A stretch of DNA of 64,000 bases, from NCBI GenBank assembly GCA_963842455.1, contig CAWJHE010000014.1, positions 496,001 to 560,000 of the forward strand, read 5' to 3'. The notes below the pieces were generated by a model. It was not told the origin of the DNA, made no database searches, and saw nothing but the letters and a program-made list of their open reading frames with translations. Made by a program: the position numbers and the translations under genes. Each line of letters starts with the position of its first letter. The first letter of the stretch is position 1. Of this stretch, positions 18,986 through 27,902 are shown piece by piece. This stretch comes from CAWJHE01 sp963842455. Lineage in GTDB: Bacteria > Chloroflexota > Anaerolineae > Anaerolineales > UBA4823.

Positions 18986-20136
18986 TAAGCCTCTATCACG
19001 CTTACCTTCGTGCTCTCTTCACCCGTTACGGTAATGTCGATCATACCAGGATCGTAAACCACTTCAGGTGCTGCCCATCGAAACACCCACTTGGCGTCTT
19101 CTGGCAAGGTGTTGACACAGCCATGAGATACTGGATCGCCATAATTGTGGTGCCAAAAGGTAGAATGGATGGCAACACCACCTGTGGCAAAGATCGATGT
19201 CCAGCCAATGCCGGGTAAATCATACCCGGCGCCGGTGGTCCCACCACTCATCTGCAGTGAGATATATTTACGGGTGATGATATGCGAGCCAAGCGGAGTA
19301 GCCCACTTGTCTACCCGGTTTCCGTACATATCAAATTTCGCGCCAGTTGAAACGCGGCAGAAATATACTTCACGATTTCCCTCGAAGCAGGACATGGTTT
19401 GGTGGTTGATATCAATTTCGATGCGCTTATCCATCGCGTCCGGAGAAATCGGCGTTAATTCATCAGCTGTCACCGGGCGAAAAGCCTCGGCAGACACCCA
19501 AAGCATATCAACACCCCCATAGTAGTTGGGGTTGATCCTGTAAATGGTTTGTCCCTGAGAATTGGTATTAATTTCATCGACCCAAAAGACCTGGCTATAA
19601 TATACCCGCAGTGGCAACCCTTCGTCTGTCCTGGCTTCAACCCAGGAATTGGAGGATGCTCCTCGAACCAAGGATGCTTCGGCATACGGGACAGTTACCT
19701 CGGCCCACATCCCACTTCCCAATGAAAAGGCAGATAAATCTTTGACGGGTACATTAGGTCGATTGTAAACCGGCTGCAAATAAGGACCGTATATATACCC
19801 CTGGGGAGTTTCGACCCAACGCTGGTTGTTAAAGATATACGATGGTCGTTCGCTAATTACTTCTTTGATCCAGGGCAGGACAGCGTCTTCATACAGTGCA
19901 CCTACTGTTTGACTATCCGCATCCGGGCGAAGTTTGAGATCAACTTTCCCTACGGTAACCCTACCCAATCTCTCTGCCTGGGGAAAATCTGGTGATTGAA
20001 AGATAAAATCAAGCGGGCGCGTCAATAAGAAGCTGGCGCCTAAACCGGAAAGCTTGAGCATATCGCGGCGAGAGAGCTTCGCCGTAGAAGAGAACATTTC
20101 CGGGCGAGTTGGTTTCGGAGGGCGTGATAGCATCAT
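18985..20136 (-). CDS. L,D-transpeptidase (YkuD), Tat-exported, copy 1
   Basis: 383 residues, paralogous to 17894-18985 across its length: a Tat motif (SRRDMLK) near residue 22, the SH3-like LRPDADSQTVGA segment, and the YkuD active site HSTFWHHNY followed by SHGCVN. It acts outside the membrane on peptidoglycan. It is the first gene after a good promoter at 20204-20232. The ATG at 20136 is followed by an alternative in-frame ATG 13 codons later, which would still leave the Tat motif intact. Confidence 0.93.
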   Translation of the reverse strand: MMLSRPPKPTRPEMFSSTAKLSRRDMLKLSGLGASFLLTRPLDFIFQSPDFPQAERLGRVTVGKVDLKLRPDADSQTVGALYEDAVLPWIKEVISERPSYIFNNQRWVETPQGYIYGPYLQPVYNRPNVPVKDLSAFSLGSGMWAEVTVPYAEASLVRGASSNSWVEARTDEGLPLRVYYSQVFWVDEINTNSQGQTIYRINPNYYGGVDMLWVSAEAFRPVTADELTPISPDAMDKRIEIDINHQTMSCFEGNREVYFCRVSTGAKFDMYGNRVDKWATPLGSHIITRKYISLQMSGGTTGAGYDLPGIGWTSIFATGGVAIHSTFWHHNYGDPVSHGCVNTLPEDAKWVFRWAAPEVVYDPGMIDITVTGEESTKVSVIEA

Positions 20137-20203
20137 AGTAAATCTGCAACCTGTAAATTCAGCACGTTAAAACACTTCCATGGTTTGAAATCGAACTCCG
20201 TTA

Positions 20204-20232
20204 AGCATACACGCAAAAGAATATCGGGTCAA
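20204..20232 (-). promoter_or_regulatory. sigma70-type promoter for the two L,D-transpeptidase genes
   Basis: Minus strand: TTGACC (20227-20232), a 17-base spacer and TATGCT (20204-20209), about 68 bases before the ATG at 20136. Confidence 0.65.
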
Positions 20233-20287
20233 TAGACCAGAATTTACAGTGTGATTAGAATTTCCTGAGAAGCCCGGATTGCATCGC

Positions 20288-20316
20288 TTGACATCTCTTC
20301 CAAAGGGTTATAGAAT
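20288..20316 (+). promoter_or_regulatory. near-consensus promoter of the MFS gene, with ~200-base leader
   Basis: TTGACA (20288-20293), a 17-base spacer and TAGAAT (20311-20316), 11 of 12 consensus positions. Predicted transcription starts near 20323, leaving a leader of about 200 bases before the GTG at 20526. The rest of the 20137-20525 gap holds the divergent transpeptidase promoter. I see no gene in it and no obvious terminator hairpin in the leader. Confidence 0.75.
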
Positions 20317-20525
20317 TGCCCACTGAACATTGTGCGACACTAACGACTTGCCTGGTGGACATCCAGGTTGTTTTGAACGCCCTGGCACACTGGACACGCC
20401 CCTGATGATCACTGAATAAGTTGGAAGAAACATCGCACCAGGATTGATCCAGTTGATGGAGAAATACCTGGAGCATGTCATTTTATTAATTGCTCCAAGA
20501 AATCCGATCCAGTTGGGAGAAACCA

Positions 20526-21752
20526 GTGGAAAACAAAAAGAATATCCTGATTTTGTTCTTTACATTGATAGTCATCATGCTCGGTTTTGGCATGGTGATC
20601 CCCATCATGCCCTTTTATATCACCAGTTTAGGCGCAAGTGGGAGTGCGATGGGTGCTTTGATGGCCACCTATGCCATTATGCAATTCATCTTTGCTCCCA
20701 TCTGGGGAGGACTATCGGATCGATTTGGACGAAAACCTATACTGATGTTAGGCGTATTAGGGAATGTCATCGCCCAACTTCTATTTGGTCTTTCCACAGA
20801 ATTATGGATGCTGTTTGCCTCCAGAATTTTAGCCGGCTTGCTCTCCTCAGCTACCTTACCGACCGCACAGGCTTATATCAGCGATAGTACTTCCCATAAA
20901 AATCGCAGCGGCGGGATGGGCATTTTGGGTGCAGCCATGGGCATCGGTATGGTGTTAGGTCCTGGTATTGCTGGATGGCTGGCAGAATTTTCGCTGTCAT
21001 TTCCCTTCTTCCTGGCTTCCGGCCTGTCTGCAATCGCCCTTTTATTGGTATGGATCATCCTACCCGAATCACTCCCTGCAGAAAAGCGCACTAGCAGCTC
21101 AAACCGGGCAAAAGGTCCACAATTGGGCCAGATGTGGCTCGCTTTAAAAAGCCCCATTGGCTTTCTTTTTGTCATCGGGTTTCTGCTCAGTTTTGGATTA
21201 ACCAATTTTGAGAGCATCTTCGGCTTGTATGCATTAAATCGCTTTGGATATGGCCCCCGGCAAGTAGGCATCTTACTGACCATGATTGGTCTGATCTCCG
21301 CCATTGCACAAGGTGGGCTTACCGGACCTGTCACCCGACGCTGGGGAGAGACCCGTGTGATCAAAGCTGCGCTTTTGACCTCCGCCATCGGTTTCCCTTT
21401 GATGCTGGCAGCCAACTCTTACCTCACCATCCTGCTGACGATCGGTTTCTTCGTACTCTCCAATTCTCTGCTCACACCGGCAGTCTCGTCATTAATTTCC
21501 AAACGCGCCACCACTGGTCAGGGCATTACCCTGGGGTTGAGCAACTCCTTCATGAGCCTGGGGCGCAGTGTTGGACCTTTAATGGCAGGCTTCTTATTTG
21601 ACTTGAACATGAGCCTGCCATATTTGACAGGAGGACTGGTCATGCTGGCCGGGTTTATCACCAGCTTATGGAAAATGAAAGAAGTAGACCAACCGCATGA
21701 CGGAAACGACCTGGATCCATCTCCCATCCAGGTCGAAGAAACGATCCGTTAA
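20526..21752 (+). CDS. MFS drug/metabolite exporter (DHA1-like)
   Basis: 408 residues with 12 predicted helices. The A-motif is GGLSDRFGRKP in the loop between helices 2 and 3, and the C-motif-like GMVLGPGIAGW lies in helix 5, both typical of proton-driven drug:H+ antiporters (TetA/MdtG group). GTG 20526 is preferred because GGGAG lies 6 bases upstream; an upstream TTG at 20490 has no ribosome site. The gene stands alone, convergent with copA, whose stop is 12 bases away. The substrate cannot be inferred. Confidence 0.88.
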   Translation: MENKKNILILFFTLIVIMLGFGMVIPIMPFYITSLGASGSAMGALMATYAIMQFIFAPIWGGLSDRFGRKPILMLGVLGNVIAQLLFGLSTELWMLFASRILAGLLSSATLPTAQAYISDSTSHKNRSGGMGILGAAMGIGMVLGPGIAGWLAEFSLSFPFFLASGLSAIALLLVWIILPESLPAEKRTSSSNRAKGPQLGQMWLALKSPIGFLFVIGFLLSFGLTNFESIFGLYALNRFGYGPRQVGILLTMIGLISAIAQGGLTGPVTRRWGETRVIKAALLTSAIGFPLMLAANSYLTILLTIGFFVLSNSLLTPAVSSLISKRATTGQGITLGLSNSFMSLGRSVGPLMAGFLFDLNMSLPYLTGGLVMLAGFITSLWKMKEVDQPHDGNDLDPSPIQVEETIR

Positions 21753-21763
21753 ATCCTGCTTGC

Positions 21764-24190
21764 TTAAGCGTTAATTTTCTTGCGGCGTAAGCGCAGGCTG
21801 TTACTGACTACAAAAACACTGCTTAGAGCCATTGCACCGGCAGCCAGCATGGGGTTCAGGAAGCCAACGGCGGCTGCAGGGATTAAGAGGATATTGTAGA
21901 TAAAAGCCCAAAAAAGGTTTTGGCGAATAGTTTTCAAAGTCTGGCGAGATAATTGAATCGCCCGGGCAACACCAATCAGGTCGCCGCTCATCAGGACAAC
22001 CGGTGCGGCAGCCAGAGCCACATCTGTCCCGGTTCCAATAGCAATCCCAACTTCTGCTTGCGCCAGGGCTGGGGCGTCATTAATCCCATCGCCTACCATG
22101 GCAACCACCCTGCCTTCAGATTGCAGCTTCTTTACCTCCGCAGCCTTATCTTCCGGCAGTACTTCCGCTAAAACTCTATCCACCCCCACCTGGCTAGCAA
22201 TTGCCTGCGCTGTTTGGCGGTTATCACCAGTGATCATGACAACCTTCAAGCCCATTTGATGCAACGCACTGATAGCTCGTGCTGCGCCTTCCTTGACTGT
22301 GTCTGCAACGCCGATGACTGCGCGTACTTCCTGATCCACCCCAACCAGAATTGCGGTTTTTGCTTCTGCCTGCAATCGGTCAATGGCTGGTTGTAACCCG
22401 TTCAGGTCAAGAGCCCTCTCCTGCATCATACGACTGTTTCCAACGAGAACCACATGATTATCGACAGTTGCTTCTACTCCATGCCCTACAATTGCCTGGA
22501 AGGAAGAAGGCGTGATTAGCACCAAGGACCGGTTACCAGCCTCGGCCAGAATAGCCTCACCTAATGGATGTTCACTGCCTTGTTCTACCGAAGCAGCCAA
22601 GCGAAGCATCTCGTTCTCGTCGGTACCAGGTGATACGATGATATCTGTCACCGAGGGTTCGCCACGTGTGATCGTTCCAGTCTTGTCTAAGATGACTGTA
22701 TCTACTTTACCAGCACGTTCCAGGGCCTCGCCAGATTTGAGCAAGATGCCCATCTCTGCCCCTTTACCAGTCCCAACCATAACCGCTGTGGGTGTTGCCA
22801 GACCCATAGCACATGGACAAGCGATCACCAAAACGGCGACTGTATTAATCAATGCCCGGGTGAACGCATTCGTTTGCGCATCTGGATTCAGGGGGACCAA
22901 AAAGAACCAGATAAGGAAGGTGATCAATGCAACCAGGATGACCACAGGGACAAAGACAGCTGAGACCTGGTCGGCTAATTTTTGGATTGGAGCTTTACTG
23001 CCTTGCGCTTCTTCAACCAGGCGGATGATTTGCGCCAGGGCAGTTTCTTTACCAACCTTGGTGGCTTCGAAGCGCAACAATCCCAGTTTATTCAAGGTAG
23101 CCCCAATGACTGGGTCACCCGGTCGCTTTTCTACTGGCATGGATTCGCCGGTCAGCATGGATTCATCGACCGCCGAGCGTCCTTCCACCACTACCCCATC
23201 GACTGGAATTTTCTCGCCAGGACGCACAATTACCACGTCGCCGGTGCGCACATCTTCAACCGGGATTTCTATCTCCACGCCATCCCGGATCAAACGAGCG
23301 GTTTTAACTCGCAAGCTCATCAGCTTTTTGATTGCGTCACTGGTTCGTCCCTTAGCATTGGCTTCCAGGTATTTACCCAGCTTAATCAACGTGATGATGA
23401 CCGCGGCAGTCTCAAAATAGACGTGCCCATGCAGCCAACCAAAAACGATCGGCAGGGAATAGAAATATGCCGCAGAAGAACCCATGGCAATTAATACATC
23501 CATGTTTGCGGAACCATTGCGCAATGCCTTATATGCGCCCAGGTAATACTGCCAACCTACATAGAATTGGACAGGTGTTGCCAGAGCCAGCATCAGCCAG
23601 TTTGCCCAGGAAGCATGTGACCAGGAATCCGGCAGCAAGCCAAGATCCTTTCCCATAGAGAATAAAAATAGCGGAACAGTGAACACCAACCCAACCATTA
23701 ATAAATGGCGCTGCTGTCGAATCTCTTTCTCTCTTGCCAGGCGCTCCGCATCTTCCGCTTCCGCGCCTGTCTCGACAGCTTCAAATCCGTTAGCTGTGAC
23801 AATTTTCCGCAGGTCTTGCTGGCTAACCAGGGTTGGTACATAGCGAATACGCGCTTTCTCGCTGGCAAAGCTCACCTGTGCATCCATGACTCCTTCCAGA
23901 CTGCGCAAGGCTTTTTCCAGGCGGCGGGCGTCGTTATCATCGCTCATCTTGCGGATGGCGAGATCTGCTTCGCCAGCAGCGATATCGTACCCGGCTCTCT
24001 GGACACGGCTGATCAGGTCATCAAGACCCGTCAGTCCAGGGTCAAATTCTACCGTCGCCCTTTCCGAAGACAGGTTAACCACCGCAGATTGCACCCCATT
24101 GACTTTCTTCAGATTACGCTCAACGGTCGCCACACAATTTGCACAGGTCATGCCTGTTATGGGTAACATCAACTGTCGATTTTCAGTCAT
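21764..24190 (-). CDS. copA: copper-exporting P1B-type ATPase
   Basis: 808 residues. The first heavy-metal domain has MTCANC (Cys 16 and 19). A second HMA-like domain at about residues 75-140 has lost its CxxC. It has eight helices with the metal-path CPC motif (ACPCAMGLATPTA), the phosphorylation site DKTGT, HP in SEHPLGEA, and the hinge GDGINDAPALAQ. The CPC motif plus C-terminal N and MxxSS residues (MALSSVFVVSNSLRL) mark it as Cu+-specific. It lies 6 bases after copZ in a CsoR-controlled operon and exports copper from the cytoplasm. Confidence 0.96.
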   Translation of the reverse strand: MTENRQLMLPITGMTCANCVATVERNLKKVNGVQSAVVNLSSERATVEFDPGLTGLDDLISRVQRAGYDIAAGEADLAIRKMSDDNDARRLEKALRSLEGVMDAQVSFASEKARIRYVPTLVSQQDLRKIVTANGFEAVETGAEAEDAERLAREKEIRQQRHLLMVGLVFTVPLFLFSMGKDLGLLPDSWSHASWANWLMLALATPVQFYVGWQYYLGAYKALRNGSANMDVLIAMGSSAAYFYSLPIVFGWLHGHVYFETAAVIITLIKLGKYLEANAKGRTSDAIKKLMSLRVKTARLIRDGVEIEIPVEDVRTGDVVIVRPGEKIPVDGVVVEGRSAVDESMLTGESMPVEKRPGDPVIGATLNKLGLLRFEATKVGKETALAQIIRLVEEAQGSKAPIQKLADQVSAVFVPVVILVALITFLIWFFLVPLNPDAQTNAFTRALINTVAVLVIACPCAMGLATPTAVMVGTGKGAEMGILLKSGEALERAGKVDTVILDKTGTITRGEPSVTDIIVSPGTDENEMLRLAASVEQGSEHPLGEAILAEAGNRSLVLITPSSFQAIVGHGVEATVDNHVVLVGNSRMMQERALDLNGLQPAIDRLQAEAKTAILVGVDQEVRAVIGVADTVKEGAARAISALHQMGLKVVMITGDNRQTAQAIASQVGVDRVLAEVLPEDKAAEVKKLQSEGRVVAMVGDGINDAPALAQAEVGIAIGTGTDVALAAAPVVLMSGDLIGVARAIQLSRQTLKTIRQNLFWAFIYNILLIPAAAVGFLNPMLAAGAMALSSVFVVSNSLRLRRKKINA

Positions 24191-24196
24191 AAGATC

Positions 24197-24403
24197 CTAT
24201 TCTGCCACAGGGTAATTGATCTCAGTCAATAAATTCTTGATCTGTTCTTCAGTGGCTGGTTTTTCGAACGTGATGACAGCTTGCCTGGTGTTAGCATCAG
24301 CTTTCACCTCGACCACACCCGGCAAGTCTTCGACCTCAGATTGGATGGTGTGAACACAATGGTTGCAGGATATATTAGGGATTTGATAAGTTACAGTTGT
24401 CAT
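24197..24403 (-). CDS. copZ: CopZ-like copper chaperone
   Basis: 68 residues forming a single HMA domain with the ISCNHCVHT metal site near residues 11-14. It binds Cu+ and hands it to CopA. The start is ATG 24403, directly preceded by GGAGG at ideal spacing; a longer frame to 24451 lacks a ribosome site. It sits between csoR and copA. Confidence 0.94.
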   Translation of the reverse strand: MTTVTYQIPNISCNHCVHTIQSEVEDLPGVVEVKADANTRQAVITFEKPATEEQIKNLLTEINYPVAE

Positions 24404-24497
24404 TTTGACCTCCAAAAAAGTTGAGTTAATATTGGGATTGGAATCAAGCATAATTTCTCAATACGAATCCGATTACATCCGTTTGAAGAGAGTACGC

Positions 24498-24767
24498 TTA
24501 TGGCCTGGTTGCTGCTTCAAAAACATCGGTGATTTCATGCAAGACCCGCTCTCGTTCCTGCTCATCTTCACCGCGCACAGCAGTGATCAAGCAAGTATGC
24601 AAATGCTCTTCCAGGATTTGGGTACTGACCTTGTTTAACGCACTTTGGACAGCCTGGATTTGTCGAATGACATCAATACAATAGGCATCTTCTTCCACCA
24701 TTCTTTGAATACCGCGCACATGCCCTTCAACGGTTTTTAATCGGCGCAACACGTTTTCATGCTTCAT
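24498..24767 (-). CDS. csoR: CsoR-type copper-sensing repressor
   Basis: 89 residues of the all-helical DUF156 family. The Cu+-binding triad of CsoR is complete: Cys30, His55 and Cys59. An RGIQRMVEE segment precedes it. With copper bound, CsoR leaves its operator and the operon is expressed. The ATG at 24767 has AGGAG 8 bases upstream. A palindromic operator lies between the promoter and the ribosome site, so the gene is autoregulated. It is followed by copZ after 94 bases. Confidence 0.95.
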   Translation of the reverse strand: MKHENVLRRLKTVEGHVRGIQRMVEEDAYCIDVIRQIQAVQSALNKVSTQILEEHLHTCLITAVRGEDEQERERVLHEITDVFEAATRP

Positions 24768-24779
24768 GATTTAATCTCC

Positions 24780-24799
24780 TACCCCCCCCCAGGGGGGTA
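24780..24799. promoter_or_regulatory. CsoR operator (G-tract palindrome)
   Basis: A perfect inverted repeat TACCCCCC ... GGGGGGTA with a 4-base centre (CCCA). This is the known form of CsoR-family operators. It starts 12 bases upstream of the csoR ATG and covers the predicted transcription start, where a bound repressor would block RNA polymerase. Confidence 0.88.
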
Positions 24800-24804
24800 G
24801 GGAT

Positions 24805-24833
24805 AGTATAGCAAATCAGATAATATTTGTCAA
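24805..24833 (-). promoter_or_regulatory. promoter of csoR-copZ-copA
   Basis: Minus strand: perfect TTGACA (24828-24833), a 17-base spacer and TATACT (24805-24810). The start point falls in or next to the operator at 24780-24799. It begins only 15 bases from the end of the preceding lipoprotein gene (24848). Confidence 0.88.
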
Positions 24834-24847
24834 GTATATTTAGGGGA

Positions 24848-25801
24848 TTACTTTAAAGCATCTGCAATAGCGTTGTTCAACACCTCAACCGGCACTGCGC
24901 CTACCCATTGTTGGATGACAACCCCATATTGATTCAACAAAAAGAAGTGCGGCTGACTTTTATAACCCAACTGCTTCTTTAGATGCGCGGTAAGTGGGTC
25001 ATCAATATCCAGGTAGATAAAATTCATCTGTTCCTTGTAACGTTCATCCAGGCCATGCACCAGAGGCGCCATCGCCTGGCAAGGACCACACCAAAAGGCA
25101 AAGAATTCGATCAATTGGACTTTTCCGGATGCTAGAACAACCTCTTCTGGGTTGGTTGCAACCAGGCTGGATTGTATCCAAGGCGGCGGCGGTATGGGTG
25201 TCTGGGTAGGACGGGGTGTGGGTGTGCTCAATGGGCTGGCAGTGGGTAAAGGCGTCAGGGTTGGTCCTGGGGTGATGGTTGCTTGTCCTGGCATCAGAGT
25301 CATCGTCGCAGAGGGGATGGTCAGGGTTTGGGTGGGCAATGTCGCCTGAGTCTCGCCTCCAGGATTGACCGGTTGCTCGCTGTTGGGGGGATTGGTCGGG
25401 TACTTGGTCACAGTTGGATTTGTTCCAGGTCCTGGATATTCACCGGGAGAATCAACGACTGGATAGGCATCATTGGAACCTGTGGTTGCCAACGGTGTTT
25501 GAGTGTGAGTGGGAGTGGGGGTTTGCGAAGGCGAAGACGTAAGCTCAATACCTTGCACAGGGCTTTCTAGCGTGTCTTCTGCTTGAGGGTAGCTGGACCC
25601 TGCTGTAGCAGCGGGGGAAGTTTCTATTGTGGGAGAAGCAGATATAGAATTTTCAATCCCCATCGGCGTGGCTGCACCCGTTTGTGGACCGGATGTACTG
25701 GAATTTCCGAGTGGGAAAAAAGGTAATTGACATGCGGACAAAAAAAACACCCCAGTGATCAACATCAGCAGCCCAATTTTCAGGCATCTCAGGCATTTCA
25801 T
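24848..25801 (-). CDS. thioredoxin-like lipoprotein with long Pro/Ser/Thr-rich linker
   Basis: About 317 residues. ATG 25801 gives a classic lipoprotein signal peptide ending in the lipobox LSAC (Cys23); a TTG at 25873 would add 24 unlikely residues. A low-complexity Pro-Ser-Thr-rich linker of about 180 residues follows, probably spanning the cell wall. A C-terminal thioredoxin domain has active site WCGPC and the cis-Pro SQPHFFL. It is anchored outside the membrane and probably reduces or isomerises exported thiols. It ends just upstream of the copper operon promoter and has its own promoter at 25995-26022. Confidence 0.85.
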   Translation of the reverse strand: MKCLRCLKIGLLMLITGVFFLSACQLPFFPLGNSSTSGPQTGAATPMGIENSISASPTIETSPAATAGSSYPQAEDTLESPVQGIELTSSPSQTPTPTHTQTPLATTGSNDAYPVVDSPGEYPGPGTNPTVTKYPTNPPNSEQPVNPGGETQATLPTQTLTIPSATMTLMPGQATITPGPTLTPLPTASPLSTPTPRPTQTPIPPPPWIQSSLVATNPEEVVLASGKVQLIEFFAFWCGPCQAMAPLVHGLDERYKEQMNFIYLDIDDPLTAHLKKQLGYKSQPHFFLLNQYGVVIQQWVGAVPVEVLNNAIADALK

Positions 25802-25994
25802 GCTGCCAGAGCTAGCCCAGGAGGATTGCTGTGCATGTGTTTCACGGGAAGAAAATTTCTCGGACTTACTCAATGGACGGCCAACCTTTTTTTCAGAAAA
25901 CTCCTGTCATGACCTGCTACACCTGGACTAGAAGAGATTAAATACGTACAAGCGATGCCCTCACTTGGAATCCAGTCCTAACAATGGTTGCTCC

Positions 25995-26022
25995 ATGATA
26001 TCAAATAAAGCCGCTTTGTCAA
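25995..26022 (-). promoter_or_regulatory. promoter of the thioredoxin-like lipoprotein gene
   Basis: Minus strand: perfect TTGACA (26017-26022), a 16-base spacer and TATCAT (25995-26000). The gap 25802-26139 otherwise contains only the leader of this gene and a weak TATACT box near 26055 facing the plus-strand operon. Confidence 0.7.
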
Positions 26023-26139
26023 GCAAGAGCCAATTCCGGCTGGTTCTCTCCAGTGTTATACTTACAAAATACTCAATCACCCCAAGGGAAGACGGGAAGG
26101 TGAACGCATGCAACAAAACTATTCTGGACTGATGGAAGT

Positions 26140-26694
26140 ATGAAAATCTCTGTAAAATTAATTTCTTACCTCTTGATCCTGATCCTGGGAGCCGTGTGGA
26201 TTTTTACCAGCCAAACAACTCCTGATAACACCACTGAGGGGGAAATCCCTGCTCCCCAAAAAGGTTTTTTGGCGCCCGATTTCTCGCTGCCAGATGCCGC
26301 CGGCAATCCCATAACTTTGGCTGATTTGCGCGGTCAGCCTGTATTGGTCAATGTCTGGGCAAGCTGGTGTACACCATGTCGCGCCGAAATGCCCGCAATG
26401 CAGCGGGTTTACGAAACCTACCAGGCTCAGGGCTTCACCATCCTGGCAGTGAATGCAACGCTCCAGGATCAAATCCCTTCAGCTTTGAGTTTTGCCCAAG
26501 AAATGGGTCTGACCTTCCCAATTCTGTTCGATGAACAAGGCGTGATTTCTACACTGTACCAGGTGCAAGCGTTGCCAACTTCCTTCTTCATCGATGCCGA
26601 TGGGTTCATCCAGGAAGTTGTGGTTGGCGGGCCAATGTCTGAGGCGCTATTAGAAATCCGGGTACAGCAGTTAATCGAGAAGACAGGAGAGTAG
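26140..26694 (+). CDS. TlpA/ResA-type thiol-disulfide oxidoreductase
   Basis: 184 residues: an N-terminal signal anchor (residues 5-24), then an AhpC/TSA-type thioredoxin fold with WCTPC near residue 73 and the cis-Pro motif ALPTSFFID near 143. It acts on the outer face of the membrane and resembles the TlpA at 16332 but is clearly divergent. It is first in an operon with lgt and folB (4-base gap to lgt). An electron donor such as the CcdA at 16946 would be needed. Confidence 0.9.
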   Translation: MKISVKLISYLLILILGAVWIFTSQTTPDNTTEGEIPAPQKGFLAPDFSLPDAAGNPITLADLRGQPVLVNVWASWCTPCRAEMPAMQRVYETYQAQGFTILAVNATLQDQIPSALSFAQEMGLTFPILFDEQGVISTLYQVQALPTSFFIDADGFIQEVVVGGPMSEALLEIRVQQLIEKTGE

Positions 26695-26698
26695 TGGT

Positions 26699-27535
26699 AT
26701 GCTGCCGATCCTGCACATTGGCCCATTAGCCATCCAATTTCCCGGTCTGGTCCTTTTATTGGGTTTATGGTTGGGATTATCCCTGGCTGAACGATTTGTT
26801 GGCAGCCACCCCCAACGCTACGGCACTGCAAATAGTGAAGTTACTCCCCCTGCACCTGTACCTGCCCAAATTCTGTATAACCTGGCAGTTGGCAGCCTGA
26901 TTGCTGCCATCATCGGAGCACGCCTTTTCTATATCTTGCAATACACACAGGTTTTTATTGATGATCCTACCAGTATGATTTCTTTGAACACTTCCCTGTT
27001 GGATGTACGCGGAGCTATCCTGGGCGCGATATTGTTTGCACTTTATTACGGACAAAGAAAACGTTTGCAGTTTTGGCATACGCTGGATGCATTGACACCC
27101 GCCCTGGCCGTGCTGGCTATTTTCATCCATCTATCCAACCTGGCGTCCGGCTCCGGGTTTGGCTCACCCACCCAAGCTGCATGGGGCATCCAATTATGGG
27201 GAGCAAACAGACATCCTGTCCAACTCTACGAGGCAGGCATAGCCATTTTGATTTTGTTCCTTTTGTGGCCTGCAAAAACCAGGTTTACACTCACCCATCC
27301 AGGTGAATATTTCCTGGTTTTCATCGCTCTGAGTGCTGCCAGCCGGCTTTTGCTGGAAGCCTTTCATGGAGATAGTCCTTTGCTTTTTAGCGGGTTTCGT
27401 TTATGGCAAGTAATCGCCTGGTTTACCCTGGCATTCAGTTTTTACCTGCTTCATCATCTGGCACAAAAATCGCAGGGCATGGCGTCCCAGGATCAAATAA
27501 CAGCTGAGAAAGGATCCATTAGCGATCATGGATAA
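26699..27535 (+). CDS. lgt: prolipoprotein diacylglyceryl transferase Lgt
   Basis: 278 residues with about seven helices. The HPVQLYEAGI motif near residue 170 and the GARLFYILQY segment correspond to conserved Lgt regions. The central Arg region is weaker than in E. coli Lgt, so the protein is a divergent member. Lgt moves diacylglycerol to the lipobox Cys; the lipoprotein at 24848-25801 is a plausible client. The start ATG 26699 follows GGAG. The 3' end overlaps folB by 8 bases. Confidence 0.85.
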   Translation: MLPILHIGPLAIQFPGLVLLLGLWLGLSLAERFVGSHPQRYGTANSEVTPPAPVPAQILYNLAVGSLIAAIIGARLFYILQYTQVFIDDPTSMISLNTSLLDVRGAILGAILFALYYGQRKRLQFWHTLDALTPALAVLAIFIHLSNLASGSGFGSPTQAAWGIQLWGANRHPVQLYEAGIAILILFLLWPAKTRFTLTHPGEYFLVFIALSAASRLLLEAFHGDSPLLFSGFRLWQVIAWFTLAFSFYLLHHLAQKSQGMASQDQITAEKGSISDHG

Positions 27536-27902
27536 AGTCATCATTCGAGATTTATTAGCCCGAGGGGTAATTGGCGTCTACGAATTTGAGCGCCACATCC
27601 AGCAAGATATATTGATCAATGCTATCCTGTACACCGATTTGCGCAAAGCAGGAAAAAGCGACCAAATTGAAGATTGTATTGATTACGAAAAGACCTCCAA
27701 ACGGCTGCTGCAGCACGCTGAAGAAGCTGCACGTTACACAGTTGAAGCACTTGCAGAAGATCTGGCGCAGATTTGCCTGGAGATTCCCGGCGTAGAAAGC
27801 GTAAAACTCCGAGTTGAAAAACCCGGAGCTATTAAATTCGCACAATCGGTGGGTGTAGAAATTGAAAGAACTTTGTCGGATCTGGCTACAAAACCGCGTT
27901 AG
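27528..27902 (+). CDS. folB: dihydroneopterin aldolase
   Basis: 124 residues, standard FolB length. It has IIRDLLARGVIGVYEFER at the N-terminus, the DYEK motif in the middle and VGVEIER at the C-terminus. It catalyses 7,8-dihydroneopterin cleavage in folate synthesis. It overlaps lgt by 8 bases upstream and converges with folE, overlapping its 3' end by 17 bases, so two folate genes face each other tail to tail. Confidence 0.93.
   Translation: MDKVIIRDLLARGVIGVYEFERHIQQDILINAILYTDLRKAGKSDQIEDCIDYEKTSKRLLQHAEEAARYTVEALAEDLAQICLEIPGVESVKLRVEKPGAIKFAQSVGVEIERTLSDLATKPR

Noticed and set aside
22512..23420. 302-codon Ser/Thr-rich frame opposite copA
   Set aside because: An antisense shadow of a conserved ATPase gene; composition is that of reversed coding sequence.
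25150..25630. Low-complexity G/T-rich stretch on the plus strand resembling a repeat
   Set aside because: It encodes the Pro/Ser/Thr linker of the thioredoxin-like lipoprotein on the other strand; no regular unit is present.
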